A stretch of 64,000 nt of DNA from Lepisosteus oculatus (Eukaryota; Chordata; Actinopteri; Semionotiformes; Lepisosteidae), in NCBI RefSeq assembly GCF_040954835.1, contig NW_027168394.1:294501-358500 (forward strand), given 5' to 3'. The position numbers and the translations under genes are program-made. Shown one piece after another: positions 33,736 to 45,535 of the stretch. The stretch's first letter is position 1, and each line of letters opens with the position of its first letter. The notes beneath the pieces are model-generated. The model did not search any database and was not told where the DNA came from. It worked only from the letters and a program-made list of their open reading frames with translations.

Positions 33736-35271
33736 TTAGATTTATTTATAAAGCATAAGCAATCATTTATTACATTAATATATGTGAAAATAACATTTTA
33801 GTATCATACGTTTAGTATATTTAGTTCCTAATGCTGAAAGAAATGATCATAGAACATGACATCTAACCTTACCTGCGGTGTTTTTAATCCCTATTGCTCA
33901 ATGCACGGTGAAAGCATTGCATACATATGTCTGACAATGAGGAATGGGCCCCTGAGACAGTCATTTGCCTGTTTCACAAATGATCGTATTTTACTAGAGA
34001 TTCTGTTTGGGATTCAGATGTGCATTCTGACAGCAATCCCTTTCAATAAATGATACGTTCTGGATGAGGTCAAAGGTGTTGGAACACTGTATTTAGGATG
34101 TGTTTGCAGTGATTGTGTGTCTTCTGCTTCAACGCAGTGATATATAGACGTGCTCCTGTAATTTATTGGTACAAGCCCAGGGCAGTGAGCAGTCTGAGGA
34201 TTTATTTCCAGACGGCATAGAGCAGTGAAGCAGTGAAGTAGTGCAACACACTGGATCATTATATTGTTAGAATCTATTCTACTTAAATTATTACATTATA
34301 CACAATTTGAGTTCATTTTAAAAAGTAAAAGGTAATGAAAGGAATGCATTTTCGTAAGAAAGATAATACCGATATGCATGTGATAATCTTCCTTATATCA
34401 TGTAGTGCGTCATTTGGACACTTTGTGGGATTGAAATACAAAGAAAACCATGTTATATGGTACAAGATAAATACAAAACTTAAGCTTTTATTTTAATTAG
34501 ATTTGTTTATAAAGCATAAGCAATCATTTATTACATCGCTTCTTGAATTAAATCTTTTGACAAGAGGTAAGACTTCTATTTTACATTTAAACCCATGTTT
34601 AGCTGTGTTTTTTAGATTTAACTGAACCAATTTCTGTGTGTGATAATGTCCTTGAATTCTGACAACATCACACTAAATTACATGATATAAAACAGCTAAT
34701 GTTTCTAGAGATAAAGTTTCTGGGATGCTTCTAATTACTTTTTATTACCAGGGACAGTTTAATTCACCTTGTACAGTACTGAAAGACCAAGATGCTTTTT
34801 TCTAAAGTTATTTAACATTTTATAGAACTTTGTCTACTATGGCAACATGATGAGCTTGGTGAAACTTGGAAAAATACTGCTTGGACACTTATCTTAAGAT
34901 AAAGATAGGATAAAGGTTTATCTTTTGCACCTACCTGACCCCCAGGGAAGGCCAATGCTTTCTAAGTTGATGGTTCCCTACAGTAGACTGTACCTTATCT
35001 TCAAAGGTAATGTATATTGACCCAAATCAGTTTTGGACTCCAATCTACTGACGAAATGGAGCCTATCCTTTTTTCAGGATTTTAGCATCATACGTTTGGT
35101 ATATTTAGTCCCTAATGATGAAAGAAATGATCATAGAACATTTGGACACTTTGTGGGCTTGAAATACAAAGAAAATCATGTTCTATGGTACAAGATAAAT
35201 ACAAAACTTAAGCTTTTATTTTAATTAGATTTATTTATAAAGCATAAGCAATCATTTATTACATTAATATA
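33736..35271 (+). repeat. Satellite S and 600-bp segment before the solo LTR
   Basis: 33736-34530 matches 10574-11370. About 34540-35090 is an extra segment not present before the tandem provirus, after which the last satellite piece (gacactttgtgggct) resumes at 35143 and leads into the LTR. No gene can be supported in the extra segment. Confidence 0.65.
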
Positions 35272-35275
35272 TGTG

Positions 35276-36747
35276 TGTAGCGGCGAGGCTTATTAATAAG
35301 GCAGAATTAAGTGTTCTGAGCCTTTCCAAATGAGGCCCCATTTCTCTGTTCATCTCTGTGGTGCAGCCACAGAGAGACTATTCATGCAGGGTGATTTAAG
35401 GTCCTAGGACAGCTCCCAAAGGGGGATGCACTTAGCTAAGCCTTTCTATCATGATCAATGGTCATCCATTGGCGCCTATCTGTCTAGGGAGTGCCAGTTG
35501 GACATCTGGACTGCATTACTAAGTGTCAGGACTAAGTGACTCATATCTCACCTTGATCAATCAATCAGGGACTTGTAGGGCCGAGTAACCCACGTGGGAC
35601 TCTGATGCCCATGGAACTTTCAGCCAATCAATGAGCTGAAGTTCCTCCAGGTAAAAACAGGCAACACAGAGAGCCTGTGAGATTCAGTAAGATTCAGAAG
35701 GGAGGATTCAGAGGGTTCTGTGGACAATTCTAAAGGGAATTCAAAGGAGAATTCCAGGGCAGGACGGCCCAGGAGCAGAAGGCTCCCAAGGGCAGGACAT
35801 TCTCGCAGCGCGCCTCCTGACCATCCTGAGACTCAGCCCGGACAACCACGGAACGGCCAGTGTGTCCGAGTGCCAGAACTTTCCTTTGTTCTAAGAGTCT
35901 AGAGCGGAGGTTGCCAGAGAATAACCAGAGGATCCACCCGAGGTTAGCACCAGCAGCAGGCCTTGTGAACAGGTCGGAACTGTGGACAGCTGAATCACTA
36001 TTCAGAACTAGCTCTTCATCAGAAACGAACCGGTCCTCTTCCTGACTTGCTGGGACCCACAGTCATCTTTTCTCCTGTGCACAAACTTTGCTAGTTAAAG
36101 CCAACAGTGAGCATCAGCAGTGCAGCGTCGCAAGCCGCACAGCACAGCCTGGCACGGAGCCAGAGAGCGCGGATTGGACAGCAACAGCCTGCAACTGTTT
36201 CTTTGTGCCCGCAGGAAGATCTGAATCCCCAAAGATTGGATGAGTATTCAACTTCAATGCATTACAGCTCGAGAATTCAATTGTTATCCCAACCAGTTGA
36301 TATCAATTTAATTCCTAAGAGTTATGTACTTGTTTGAGTATCTAATGTAGAAGTTATAACCAAGTTCATTAACGAAACGGTCTTAATGAATGATATACTG
36401 AACGTATGTCCTCTTGATATGTGTAACACTTCGTAACTGACTGAATATATATCTTTTGTATTCTGATAACCCTCTTGATAAGATCTGTTAGGTTTACATG
36501 CATATTTTATGTATTAATAAATGTATCCTCGTGTATTAGTACCTGTGTGTGCGCGTTGTTTGAGTTATGTCACATGGTTGGATTCTAAAGCCATCAAAAG
36601 AATCAACTTTGTGATTTACTGCTACAATTAATAATTGTCTCAGTAAATGCCCAAACCCTACAGAACTGGTGCCTTCAGAGACCCCCTACATTTAATTTTG
36701 CTATGGCAACATTACATATTTGGCGTCCCTGAGCCGGTTTTCTTACA
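35276..36747 (+). mobile_element. Solo LTR of the same ERV, chimeric
   Basis: A single 1472-bp LTR flanked by TGTG (35272-35275 and 36748-36751), at the site equivalent to the tandem provirus. The first part carries LTR1-type alleles and the rest LTR3-type alleles, with the switch between about 35966 and 36051. This is the classic signature of recombination between the two LTRs of one provirus. Several private changes show that it has existed longer than the near-identical tandem copies. Confidence 0.9.
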
Positions 36748-36751
36748 TGTG

Positions 36752-37734
36752 AAAATAACATTTTAGCATCATATTATTACATACAGGTCTCTAGCTTCAA
36801 CACAGTGATATATATATATACTCAGTGATTTATTGGTACATGCCCAGGTCAATAATCAGAATGAGGATTTATTTCCAGACGGGCTACAGGTAGTGTTGTG
36901 AAATACTTCAACACACTGGATCGCAGATTTAGACCCCCTGCACTCTTACTCCTTAAAAACCAAGGAAATGAAGATATGTAGCAATCACATTGTAACAGGG
37001 GTGACAGTGACTTAATGCTTATACTAGTGGACTTCTGGTACCTTTAGGGTACGGTGTTCCCTGAAGGGCTCTCAAACCCCGCATTTCAGATGCCTAGCTG
37101 TATCGCTGATGTGTTGCACCTCAGAATCACTTTTAAACCTTACCTCTGGTATCTTTAATCCCTATTGCTCAACGCATGGTGAAAGTATTGCATAAATTTG
37201 TCTGAAAATGAGCAATGGGCACCTGAGAGACTCATTTGCCTGTTTCACAAATGATCATATTTGACTAGAGATTCTGTTTGGGATTCAGTTGTGCATTCTG
37301 ACAGCAATCGCTTTCAAAAAACGATACATTCTGGATGAGGTCAAGGTGCAGGAACACTGTATTTAGGATGTGTTTGCACTTATTCTGTGTCTCTAGCTTC
37401 AACACAGCGATATATGTATATGCTCACTGATTTTTTGGTACATGTCCAGGGCAATAATCATTATGAGGATTTATTTCCATATGTGCTAGAGGTAGTGTTG
37501 TGAAATTCTTCAACACACTGGATCGCAGGTTTAAACCCCCTGCACTCTTACTCCTTAAATACCAACAAATGCAGATATGTAGCAATCATATTGTAGCGGA
37601 CACTCATTTGCCTGTTTCACAAATGATCATATTTTACTAGAGATTCTGTTTGGGATACGGATGTGCATTCTGACAACAATCTCTTTCAAAAAATGATTTT
37701 ACCTTATCGCAGCTTTGCCCTTCTTGCCTCTTTG
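36752..37734 (+). repeat. Satellite S, left arm of the second palindrome
   Basis: Very similar to 24348-25310. It contains two satellite units up to tgcctctttgg and is inverted relative to 39240-40240. Confidence 0.75.
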
Positions 37735-37852
37735 GAAAATATCTCCATCTTGTGGTCGTTGTTGGTAATGTCTAGACAATATCTCCATCTTGTGGTCGTT
37801 GTTGGTAATGTCTAGACAACATCTCCATCTTGTGGTCGTTGTTGGTAATGTC
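37735..37852 (+). repeat. 40-bp minisatellite, three copies
   Basis: Units begin at atctccatcttgtggtcgtt at 37741, 37781 and 37821. This is one unit more than at the matching position in the first palindrome. Confidence 0.88.
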
Positions 37853-39090
37853 TTCTTATGCCCTTTTTTATTTTAATTCTCTATTAGTTGATTCTAGTAT
37901 CTCTACAATGGAGCTGAAAATTTTCCAGAAAGTGGTTGCAAGCCCGATATCATGCGAAGAAACTTCAGGATTCGGGGATCAGTCAATGGATTTTCTTCAA
38001 AGTTGGATTTTTGCACTCTGTGGACCAAGAGATGTTGTTCTATAATGTTTTTTTTTTCAAATTTAAAAATATCATTTTTTCATGGAGCTTTGAATGGGAT
38101 GGATTCACCCTCCTTTAGCCAGGACAGAGCTCCAGGAGCCTGGGTAGGATTCTAGCTTTCTCCCCTTGCAGGCACCTGGCATAGAAGACAATATTTTTTT
38201 CCTTAAAATCTTTTTTTTGTGTGTTCCTTGTTGTTCCAAACTTAATTTTAATCACTTTTAATTAGAGATTTTATTAAAAATAGTGCAATCAATGACTAAT
38301 TTCACAAAAAGTAATGTAATATAAAACGGATGTTTTCAACTTAATTGTAGTGTTTTAGAAACTAATATGTCTTCAAAAATGGTTGTTTTTCACTCCTATG
38401 AATGAAAACTGTTGTTATATGATGTTTTTTTTTCAAATTTTAAATGATCATTTTTTCATGGAGCTTTGAAGGGGATGGATTCACCTCCTTTAGCCAGGAC
38501 AGAACTCCAGGAGCCTGGGTAGGATTCTAGCTTTCTCCCCTTGCAGGCACCTGGCACAGAAGACATCATTTTTTTCCTTAAAATCTTTTTTTTTTGTGTT
38601 CCTTGTTGCTCCAAACTTAATTCTATTCACTTTTAATTAGAGATTATATTAAAAATAGTGCAATAAATGACTAATTTCACTAAAAATACTAAAAGTAATA
38701 TAAAACGGATGTTTTTAACTTTATTGTAGTGTTTTAGAAACTAATATGTCTTCAAAAATGGTTATTTTTCACTCCTAGGAATGAAAGCTGTTGTTATATG
38801 ATGTTTATTTTCAAATTTTGAAAAAGCAAAGGATTCTAGCTTTCTCCCCTTGCAGGCATCGGACACAGAGAACCTCATGGTTTTCCTAAAAATCATTTTT
38901 TATGTTCCCTGGTGTTCCAAATTTAGTTTTAATCAATTTTAATTTGTTATGTTACAAACAGGGTAATAAAGTCTTAATTGGACTATAACTAATGTCATAT
39001 TGTCTGCTACAAAACTGATATTTTCAGCTCTATTGTAGAGATTCTAGAATCAACTAATAAAGAATTGAAATAAAAAAGGGCATAAGAAGA
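37853..39090 (-). repeat. Spacer of the second palindrome, centre deleted
   Basis: Left-arm sequence ends at about 37920 (ggagctgaaaa) and joins directly to right-arm sequence matching 29173 onward (ttttccagaaagtgg). The equivalents of 25460-29170, including the whole tRNA block, are absent. The remainder matches 29173-30340 with few changes. Confidence 0.75.
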
Positions 39091-39210
39091 CATTACCAAC
39101 AACGACCACATGATGGAGATATTGTCTAGACATTACCAACAACGACCACAAGATGGAGATATTGTCTAAACATTACCAACAACGACCACAAGATGGAGAT
39201 ATTTTCCAAA
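39091..39210 (-). repeat. 40-bp minisatellite, three copies, inverted
   Basis: Units start at 39091, 39131 and 39171 (cattaccaacaacgaccaca), the inverse of 37735-37852. Confidence 0.88.
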
Positions 39211-39239
39211 GAGGCAAGAGGGGCAAGGCTGCGATAAGG

Positions 39240-40240
39240 TAAAATCATTTTTTGAAAGAGATTGTTGTCAGAATGCACATCCGTATCCCAAACAGAATCT
39301 CTAGTAAAATATGATCATTTGTGAAACAGGCAAATGAGTGTCCGCTACAATATGATTGCTACATATCTGCATTTGTTGGTATTTAAGGAGTAAGAGTGCA
39401 GGTTTAAACCTGCGATCCAGTGTGTTGAAGAATTTCACAACACTACCTCTAGCACATATGGAAATAAATCCTCATAATGATTATTGCCCTGGGCATGTAC
39501 CAAAAAATCAGTGAGCATATATATATATATATCACTGGGTTGAAGCTAGAAACACAGAATAACTGCAAACACATCCTAAATACAGTGTTCCAGCACCTTT
39601 GAACTCATCCAGAACGTATCATTTCTTGAAAGGGATTGCTGTCCGAATGCACATCTGAATCCCAAACAGAATCTCTAGTAAAATACGATCATTTGTGAAA
39701 CAGGCAAATGACTGTCTCAGGGGCCCATTTCTCATTGTCAGACACATGTATGCAATGCTTTCACTGTGCATTGAGCAATAGGGATCAAAAACACAGCAGG
39801 TAAGGTTAGAAGTCATGTTCTATGATCATTTCTTTCAGCATTAGGGACTAAATATACTAAACGTATGATGCTAAAATGTTATTTTTACATATATTAATGT
39901 AATAAATGATTGCTTATGCTTTATAAACAAATCTAATTATAATAAAAGCTTAAGTTTTGTATTTATCTTGGACCATAGAACATGATTTTCTTTGTATTTC
40001 AAGCCCACAAAGTGTCCAAATGATGCACCTTTGACCTCATCCAGAATGTATCATTTCTTGAAAGGGATTGCTGTCCGAATGCACATCTGAATCCCAAACA
40101 GAATCTCTAGTAAAATACGATCATTTGTGAAACAGGCAAATGACTGTCTCAGGGGCCCATTTCTCATTGTCAGACACATGTATGCAATGCTTTCACTGTG
40201 CATTGAGCAATAGGGATCAAAAACAGAATGGAAACAGACG
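39240..40240 (-). repeat. Satellite S, right arm of the second palindrome
   Basis: Inverted satellite units as in 30490-31560, without the L2/SINE-tail insertion. It leads into the third tRNA-Ser(GCT). Confidence 0.75.
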
Positions 40241-40247
40241 TGGAAAC

Positions 40248-40329
40248 CAACGAGGATGGGATTTGAACCCATGCGTGCAAAGCACAATGGACTAGCAATC
40301 CATCGCCTTAACCACTCGGCCACCTCGTC
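40248..40329 (-). tRNA. tRNA-Ser(GCT), third module
   Basis: An 82-nt type II tRNA; acceptor GACGAGG pairs with CCTCGTT using one G-U end pair, the best acceptor of the GCT copies. Anticodon GCT lies in TTGCTAG, with G at position 37 where A is usual. The T loop is TTCAAAT. Confidence 0.84.
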
Positions 40330-40706
40330 AACAAAACTGGGCTGTCCCAACTGGGTTGGCGCGCTCCAGATGATCTTTTTCTTTTTTTCCCTCGTACTCG
40401 AGGGTCATTTTCCTGTTCCACATGCGATTTCAACATTTTCCTTGGGAGATGTCAAGCCAGCAAGCCACTGCTGTGGTTCAGTGGCCAGCGTGGAGTTCAG
40501 TGGCCCTGTTGTACACAGAAAGCACATTGAGCTCCTTGGACATGAAAAGTTCCAGATAAAAGCCATTTGTCATCCTTTCTCTTGGTGTCGATGTTGCTAT
40601 TGTATGTAAAGGTGGCAACTTGCTCAGCGAGCAGGCGGAGCACACACCGAATGCAGATGTGTCTGAGTGGTGTGTCCAAGTGGCTGCAAAAGGACAGCAC
40701 TCCCGG

Positions 40707-40775
40707 GGCGCTGTGGCTTAGTTGGTTAAAGCACCTGTCTAGTAAACAGAAGACCCTGGGTCTGAATCCCAGTGG
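40707..40775 (+). pseudogene. tRNA-Thr(AGT) lacking its 3' acceptor strand
   Basis: Intact from the acceptor 5' strand through the T stem, then it jumps after cccagtgg into sequence that lies about 45 bp further downstream in the other copies. The 3' acceptor strand and terminator are lost, so this copy cannot form a normal tRNA. Confidence 0.85.
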
Positions 40776-41712
40776 ATAACCGCCTATGGCTAGACTTAAT
40801 TAAATGCAAGTATTCATTTCCTGTCTTTAACACGACTTGTTTTTCTTAAAATGGATGCAACTTGCAAAACATGAAATACAAACCTTGCTAATCAGCGCTA
40901 GCAGCTGGCAAAAAAAAAAGAAGTCAGCAATGTTTTTTTTCTTTAACCTTAACCCTGCTAATGGAGAAGAGTTAAACGACCGAGTCTATGCAGCTTAGAC
41001 GGTGCGCACGTCGGGTTCTTAGCTGAAAGGGTGGTAAATCACGCTCACCCCAGTCCTTAATCTTTTAAAGAGGATACAAAATTGAACCTAGTCGCCACAT
41101 CACATACATCCTGTTCAATGATAAAAAGGTAACATCTATCCTCGCTCCAGAGTAAATCTCACGTTGAGGGCATATTTTTTTTTCACTTTACCGTGAATCG
41201 GGCTCGGCTGCACAGAGGAGAGAGCAGAGCAATGAGGTCACGGGGACAGGGGAGTCACACGCTGGCGGTTTGAATACGCGGAAGATCACTGAGGGATCCA
41301 CAGTATATGGACCCTCCGTGCGCAATCAGTCCGCACTCCGGACTCTGAATCCTGCCATCCGAGTTAAGATCTCGGCAGAACCTGAAGCGCAGTTCCTTCT
41401 TAAAACGTAATCTGGTGAGCATTTCTAGAATCGTACTTGTATAGATGCAGCCTTTAATGTGTTGCTAGGTTAAAATTGATGACTACTTGTATTTCAGTAG
41501 GCAACTGCCCTCTTGATTTCAGATTGAATTTCTTTATTACAGGGGCGCTTTTATGATGACAGAGTCATGTTCAGGTACTTTGCTTGATGGAGGAAGCTCA
41601 TTTCGGACTCTGTGATCTGCTCACCTGGAAAGGTCTGCTGTACTACTACAAGAGAGAAGTAGAGTCTGGAAGAAGGGACAATTTTATGATGCTTTGGAAG
41701 GTAGTTTTTTTT
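40776..41712 (+). pseudogene. Exon fragments of the unknown host gene, copy 3 (truncated)
   Basis: Contains the upstream region, the candidate exon 1 donor (ctggtgagc near 41412), and exon 2 after ttattacag near 41542. Exon 2 ends gaag|gtagtt at about 41700, giving a GT donor that the other copies lack. After that the sequence leaves the gene, so exons 3 and 4 are absent. An inverted exon 2 piece is at 57010-57235. Confidence 0.5.
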
Positions 41713-41906
41713 TTTCTTTGAAATCGAAATGAATCAGAATATCAGAGCAAAAGACAAACTCTTGGTTTGGTTTAAAGAGATATGGTTTTAAAACAGACAA
41801 AATGTAGAAAACAGGTGTTTCTCACTTTTGGAAAAGAATGGACCGGGGGTATTTTACTAGTTGCAGTGCTGAGCTCACCGGGTTGCAGTCCTGCAGTGTT
41901 GCACCA
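41713..41906. repeat. Start of block inverted at 55.1-57.0 kb
   Basis: From here to about 43660 the sequence is the diverged reverse complement of 55116-57060. No gene occurs in this first part. Confidence 0.6.
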
Positions 41907-41979
41907 GGGTCAGTGGTGCAATGGATAACACGTCTGACTACGGATTAGGAGATTGTAGATTCGACTTCTGCCTGGCTCG
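41907..41979 (+). tRNA. tRNA-Arg(ACG)
   Basis: A 73-nt cloverleaf: acceptor GGGTCAG/CTGGCTC pairs with wobble pairs, loop CTACGGA gives anticodon ACG, and T stem GTAGA/TCTGC pairs with the consensus TTCGACT loop. TTTTT follows. It looks potentially functional though off-consensus. The inverted paralogue at 56774 has lost the 5' acceptor strand. Confidence 0.85.
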
Positions 41980-42935
41980 GGTCGTTTTTAAACGCATCAG
42001 GCTACTCCCTAAGTAGCCTGTGCTACTTACTGTATTGTAATCGTACCCAGTAAGAGATTTCCTTCATGTAAATGAACTGCACCTGACAGCTTTAGAAAAA
42101 CACCTGGGCTCAGTACGGTGCTGAGAGCTCAGCGTTGCTGTTGTTCTAATTAGCACGCACTGCATCGGCTATGAACCCGAACTTTTCAATTATTCCGATC
42201 AGTAAGTCAACACGTAGTCCACATGAAAGGTAGAAATATTCTCTTTCTGTCTCTTGTTTGTATAGAACTGAATGTCCCTGACAATGTACTGTTAGTTTTA
42301 ATTGAAGAACGGCATTTGTGTTCAAATATACCAGACAAGTTTACGTAACTGCTCATGCGACACTCAGTTGTAATTAGTCAAGAAATAAAGTCGAACAACA
42401 GCTGCGGGTTTGATTCTGAACGTATGAGATTGCAGCGCCTTTTACTTCCATTGACAAATGATAGAGATTCGAAGAGAGATCCTTCAGACCAACAAGCAAA
42501 CCCACGGCTATTTCGGTTTTCTATCTAGGCAACGTTGGTGTCTGCAATAGCATACATGAAAGCGTGATGCAATTTCTGTGGCTACATTTGTTGCACATCA
42601 TGCACAGTAAGAGTGTTTCTAACACCAAATAAAAAGTCAACAATTAGCGATCACGCCTTCTCCTCAGTTAACCCACTGAAACCCTTGCTGTTAACAGTTC
42701 TTTAATGCGTGCTTTACGAGCACCTACATATCGTGTCGGTTCTTTCAGCTTTATTCATTAGGTTTTCAAAGGCATAAGTAGAGCACCAGAGGTGCGAACG
42801 CAGAATGTGTGGTAATCTGAAGAACTGCTTTCCATGGCAGCGGGTCCAAGCGATTTAGCATTTTCATAGTACCGGGAAAGGAGAAGCGGCACGTTGCCTT
42901 TGCCGCGCAGGCACAAGGCGACGTGCGGCAGACGC
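41980..42935. repeat. Spacer, inverted copy at 55.9-56.7 kb
   Basis: Duplicated in reverse at about 55860-56770 with scattered substitutions. I see no gene, SINE or promoter that I can defend here. Confidence 0.6.
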
Positions 42936-43017
42936 CGGAGTCGGCAAGTTCCGAACCTGCGCGGGGAAGCCCCAAAGCATTTCGAGTCCATCGCCTTAAC
43001 CACTCGGCCATGACAAA
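42936..43017 (-). pseudogene. tRNA-Ser(CGA) pseudogene
   Basis: An 82-nt type II tRNA relic with loop CTCGAAA (anticodon CGA). The acceptor 5' strand TTTGTCA does not pair with CGACTCC over most positions, and the anticodon stem is broken. The inverted paralogue at 55744 has similar defects, so the damage preceded the duplication. Confidence 0.78.
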
Positions 43018-44431
43018 AGCGAGCTCGCTGCCGCCGCATTCCTCCTATAATCTAACACGGAGTGCGAAGTCGCTGCGGAAACCTTTTTAAAGTCGCTCTC
43101 CGTTAAAAAAAAAATACCTTTCACAAGATTCGTGCCGGCAGACAGACATGCCTCAGAGGGTTTAAGGCTGGCTTCACGTTCAAATGATGAAGTCCCCCAG
43201 TCCGGATGTCAAAATGCAACTTTGGCAGACAGAAAAAACATCAACAAACCACAAATGTGGAAAAGGATTTTACAAGCTGCACCACACTGCACTTTCCAAA
43301 GCATTTACATTCGTGTTAGACGCAGGAATTTCCTTTGATTTGCGCGCTTACGAACGCCATGGAAAACGAAACAAAACTAAAGCCCTCAGCTCCTGCACTT
43401 GATTATAATGCCGTTACGTGTCGAAGCAGGAATTTACGTCATCCTACCACTGCAACACGGGGAATAGAGGGAAATGAGAACAATCTACGAATTGTCTCTA
43501 AACAGTCCCTACAGTTGTAAGACGCCTGGAAGCGTGCACCCCCATCATTAATCTTTGCGCATCTGTGCAAGGTAAACTCTGGAGCAGTCTCTGAAACGGC
43601 TCAAAGGAAACACGTGATTGATTCCATGTGCATCTGGGGTTCATTTCTTATTTACATTTAATTCAAGGGAAAGGCTTGGGTCAGTTTCAGACGGCCTCCA
43701 ACAGCGAGATTCAAGCGTCCCACCTTCAGCCCAATCTGCGCCGCCAGAACGCCAATGGCTCCTCTGGTCTCCGGGGTGCGGTTGTGACTCTGTAACCTAA
43801 AGTGTTGGTGGCAGACAAATGGAGACTAACAGGTGATGTCCTAGGACATGACTACATTGTGACACTCGGTGGGGATGGTGACCATTGCTTGGAAAAGAGT
43901 GCGAGGCCCCTTTAGAAAAACATTTTGTTAACAGGCATTCTGCCTCAGCCTAAACACCTATAGCTTGCAAAGCACATGCTATTAGACAGGCACCTCTGCA
44001 AGACCTTAAGAGTCTCTTAAACTAGTGATAGAAAGGTGTTCCCAATAGGCGATGTTCGGCTTTCAAATCATCTCTCCGTGGAAGCGCCGAGATGCAGCTG
44101 TTTAAGGCTTAGAAGCAGCTGACTGTTTCACTACCTAGCTGATCACTGTCAGTCAGGGAGCTCAGAGGTGAAAAGCCTGTCTGAGAGACAATTCGTCGTC
44201 GATCAGTTCAATATGTTCCGTACCAGCTCGGCGCACCTGAGATCATCTTGGTAGCCGTGTAGCTCAGATGAGTGAGAGCGTGTGTGTGTGTACCACCGTG
44301 ATTGGATGCCGGTCCTTCTCAGGTCACAGTAAACCTTCTGCTGCCTAACTTCCCTAATTTTGGGGATCCCTTTGAAAAAGCAAAGGAAAAAAAAACTGGC
44401 TCTCATCAGCGTGATTGACCCTCCCCAGTGT
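43018..44431. other. Diverged module R and unique spacer
   Basis: 43090-43300 and 43340-43620 are diverged relatives of the spacer at 49000-49215 and of module R. They are mirrored at 55140-55690. From about 43660 to 44431 the sequence is not repeated elsewhere in the window. I see no gene there. Confidence 0.5.
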
Positions 44432-44504
44432 GCCCCAGTGGCCTAATGGCTAAGACACTGGCCTCCTAAAACAGCGATTGTGGGTTTGAGTCCCATCTGG
44501 GGTG
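44432..44504 (+). pseudogene. tRNA-Arg(CCT), anticodon stem broken
   Basis: A 73-nt cloverleaf: acceptor GCCCCAG/CTGGGGT, loop CTCCTAA giving anticodon CCT. Two adjacent mismatches in the anticodon stem (CTGGC against AACAG) and T loop TTTGAGT in place of TTCGAGT make it a likely pseudogene. Confidence 0.8.
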
Positions 44505-44598
44505 CTCCTGTCCCATTTTGAGCGTACAAATGTCCTTGTGATTTGCAAAGCTACAACCCCACCTTACTCAGTGAGCGTCTCTGCTTTTCTCTCACATA

Positions 44599-45535
44599 CA
44601 GTTGGGAGAAAAACTTTTGTAAACAGCCCTTTGGAATGATGTGGATTTCTGCATGAATGGCTCCTAACATGTGATCTTATCTTTATCTAAGTCATAATAA
44701 TTAATAAAGAGAGTCTGATTTCACAAACAACACACGCCCAACATTTGACATTGCTGTTTCTTTATTGACCAAATGGTTTAAACAATCAAGGTCATTGATG
44801 GAAAAAGTATGTGAACCCTTATATTAAGGAGCTAGTGGAACCTCCTTTATGACAAAAACCTCAATCCCCACTTTCTGTAGCGGCTGGTCAGACCTGAGCA
44901 GCGGTTAGGAAGTATTTTGGCCTATTCCTCTATGCAAAACTGTTTCAGTTCATGTATATTTTTGGGATGTCTTGCGCTGAACGGCCTGCTTCAGATCACG
45001 CCACAGCACTTCAATGGGATTGGGGTCAGGACTCTTACTTGGCCATCCCAAAATATGGAATTTCTTCTGTTTCAGCCACTCTGTTGTTGATGTACTCCTT
45101 TGTTTTTGTCATGCTGCATGACCCAGCGTCTTTCGAGTTTTAGATCACAGGCAGACACCCTGACATTCTGCTGTAGAATTTCCTGATACATCTTGGAATT
45201 CATCGGTCCCTCGATGATTGCAAGCCGTACAGCCTCCGCCATGCTTCCCAGGTGGGATGAGGTTTTGGAGTTGGTATGCAGTGTTTTGTTATCTCCAAAC
45301 ATAACGCTGTGCACATTTACCAACAAGTTCAACTTTTGTCACGTCTGTCCACAGAACATTGTTCCAGGAGTTGCTGTGGAACATCCATGTGGTCTTTAGC
45401 AAACTTGAGAGGGGCAGTGGTGGTTTTTTTGGGGGGGAGAGCAGTGGTTTCCTCCGTGGTGACCTCGCATGATCACCACTCAGATTTCTGTTCAGATTTC
45501 TTCTTATGGTGGACTCATGGACACAGACGTAAGAC
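44599..45535 (-). mobile_element. Tc1/mariner-like transposon fragment
   Basis: The left end starts cagttgggag after a TA dinucleotide, as in Tc1-like elements. The minus strand encodes the Tc1 transposase C-terminal motif LGWPSKSPDPNPIEVLWRDLKQAV around 44985-45062. The DDE catalytic glutamate lies in NPIE. Other parts of the transposase are interrupted, and the right terminal repeat is absent, cut off by LINE sequence at about 45536. It is a dead copy. Confidence 0.85.
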
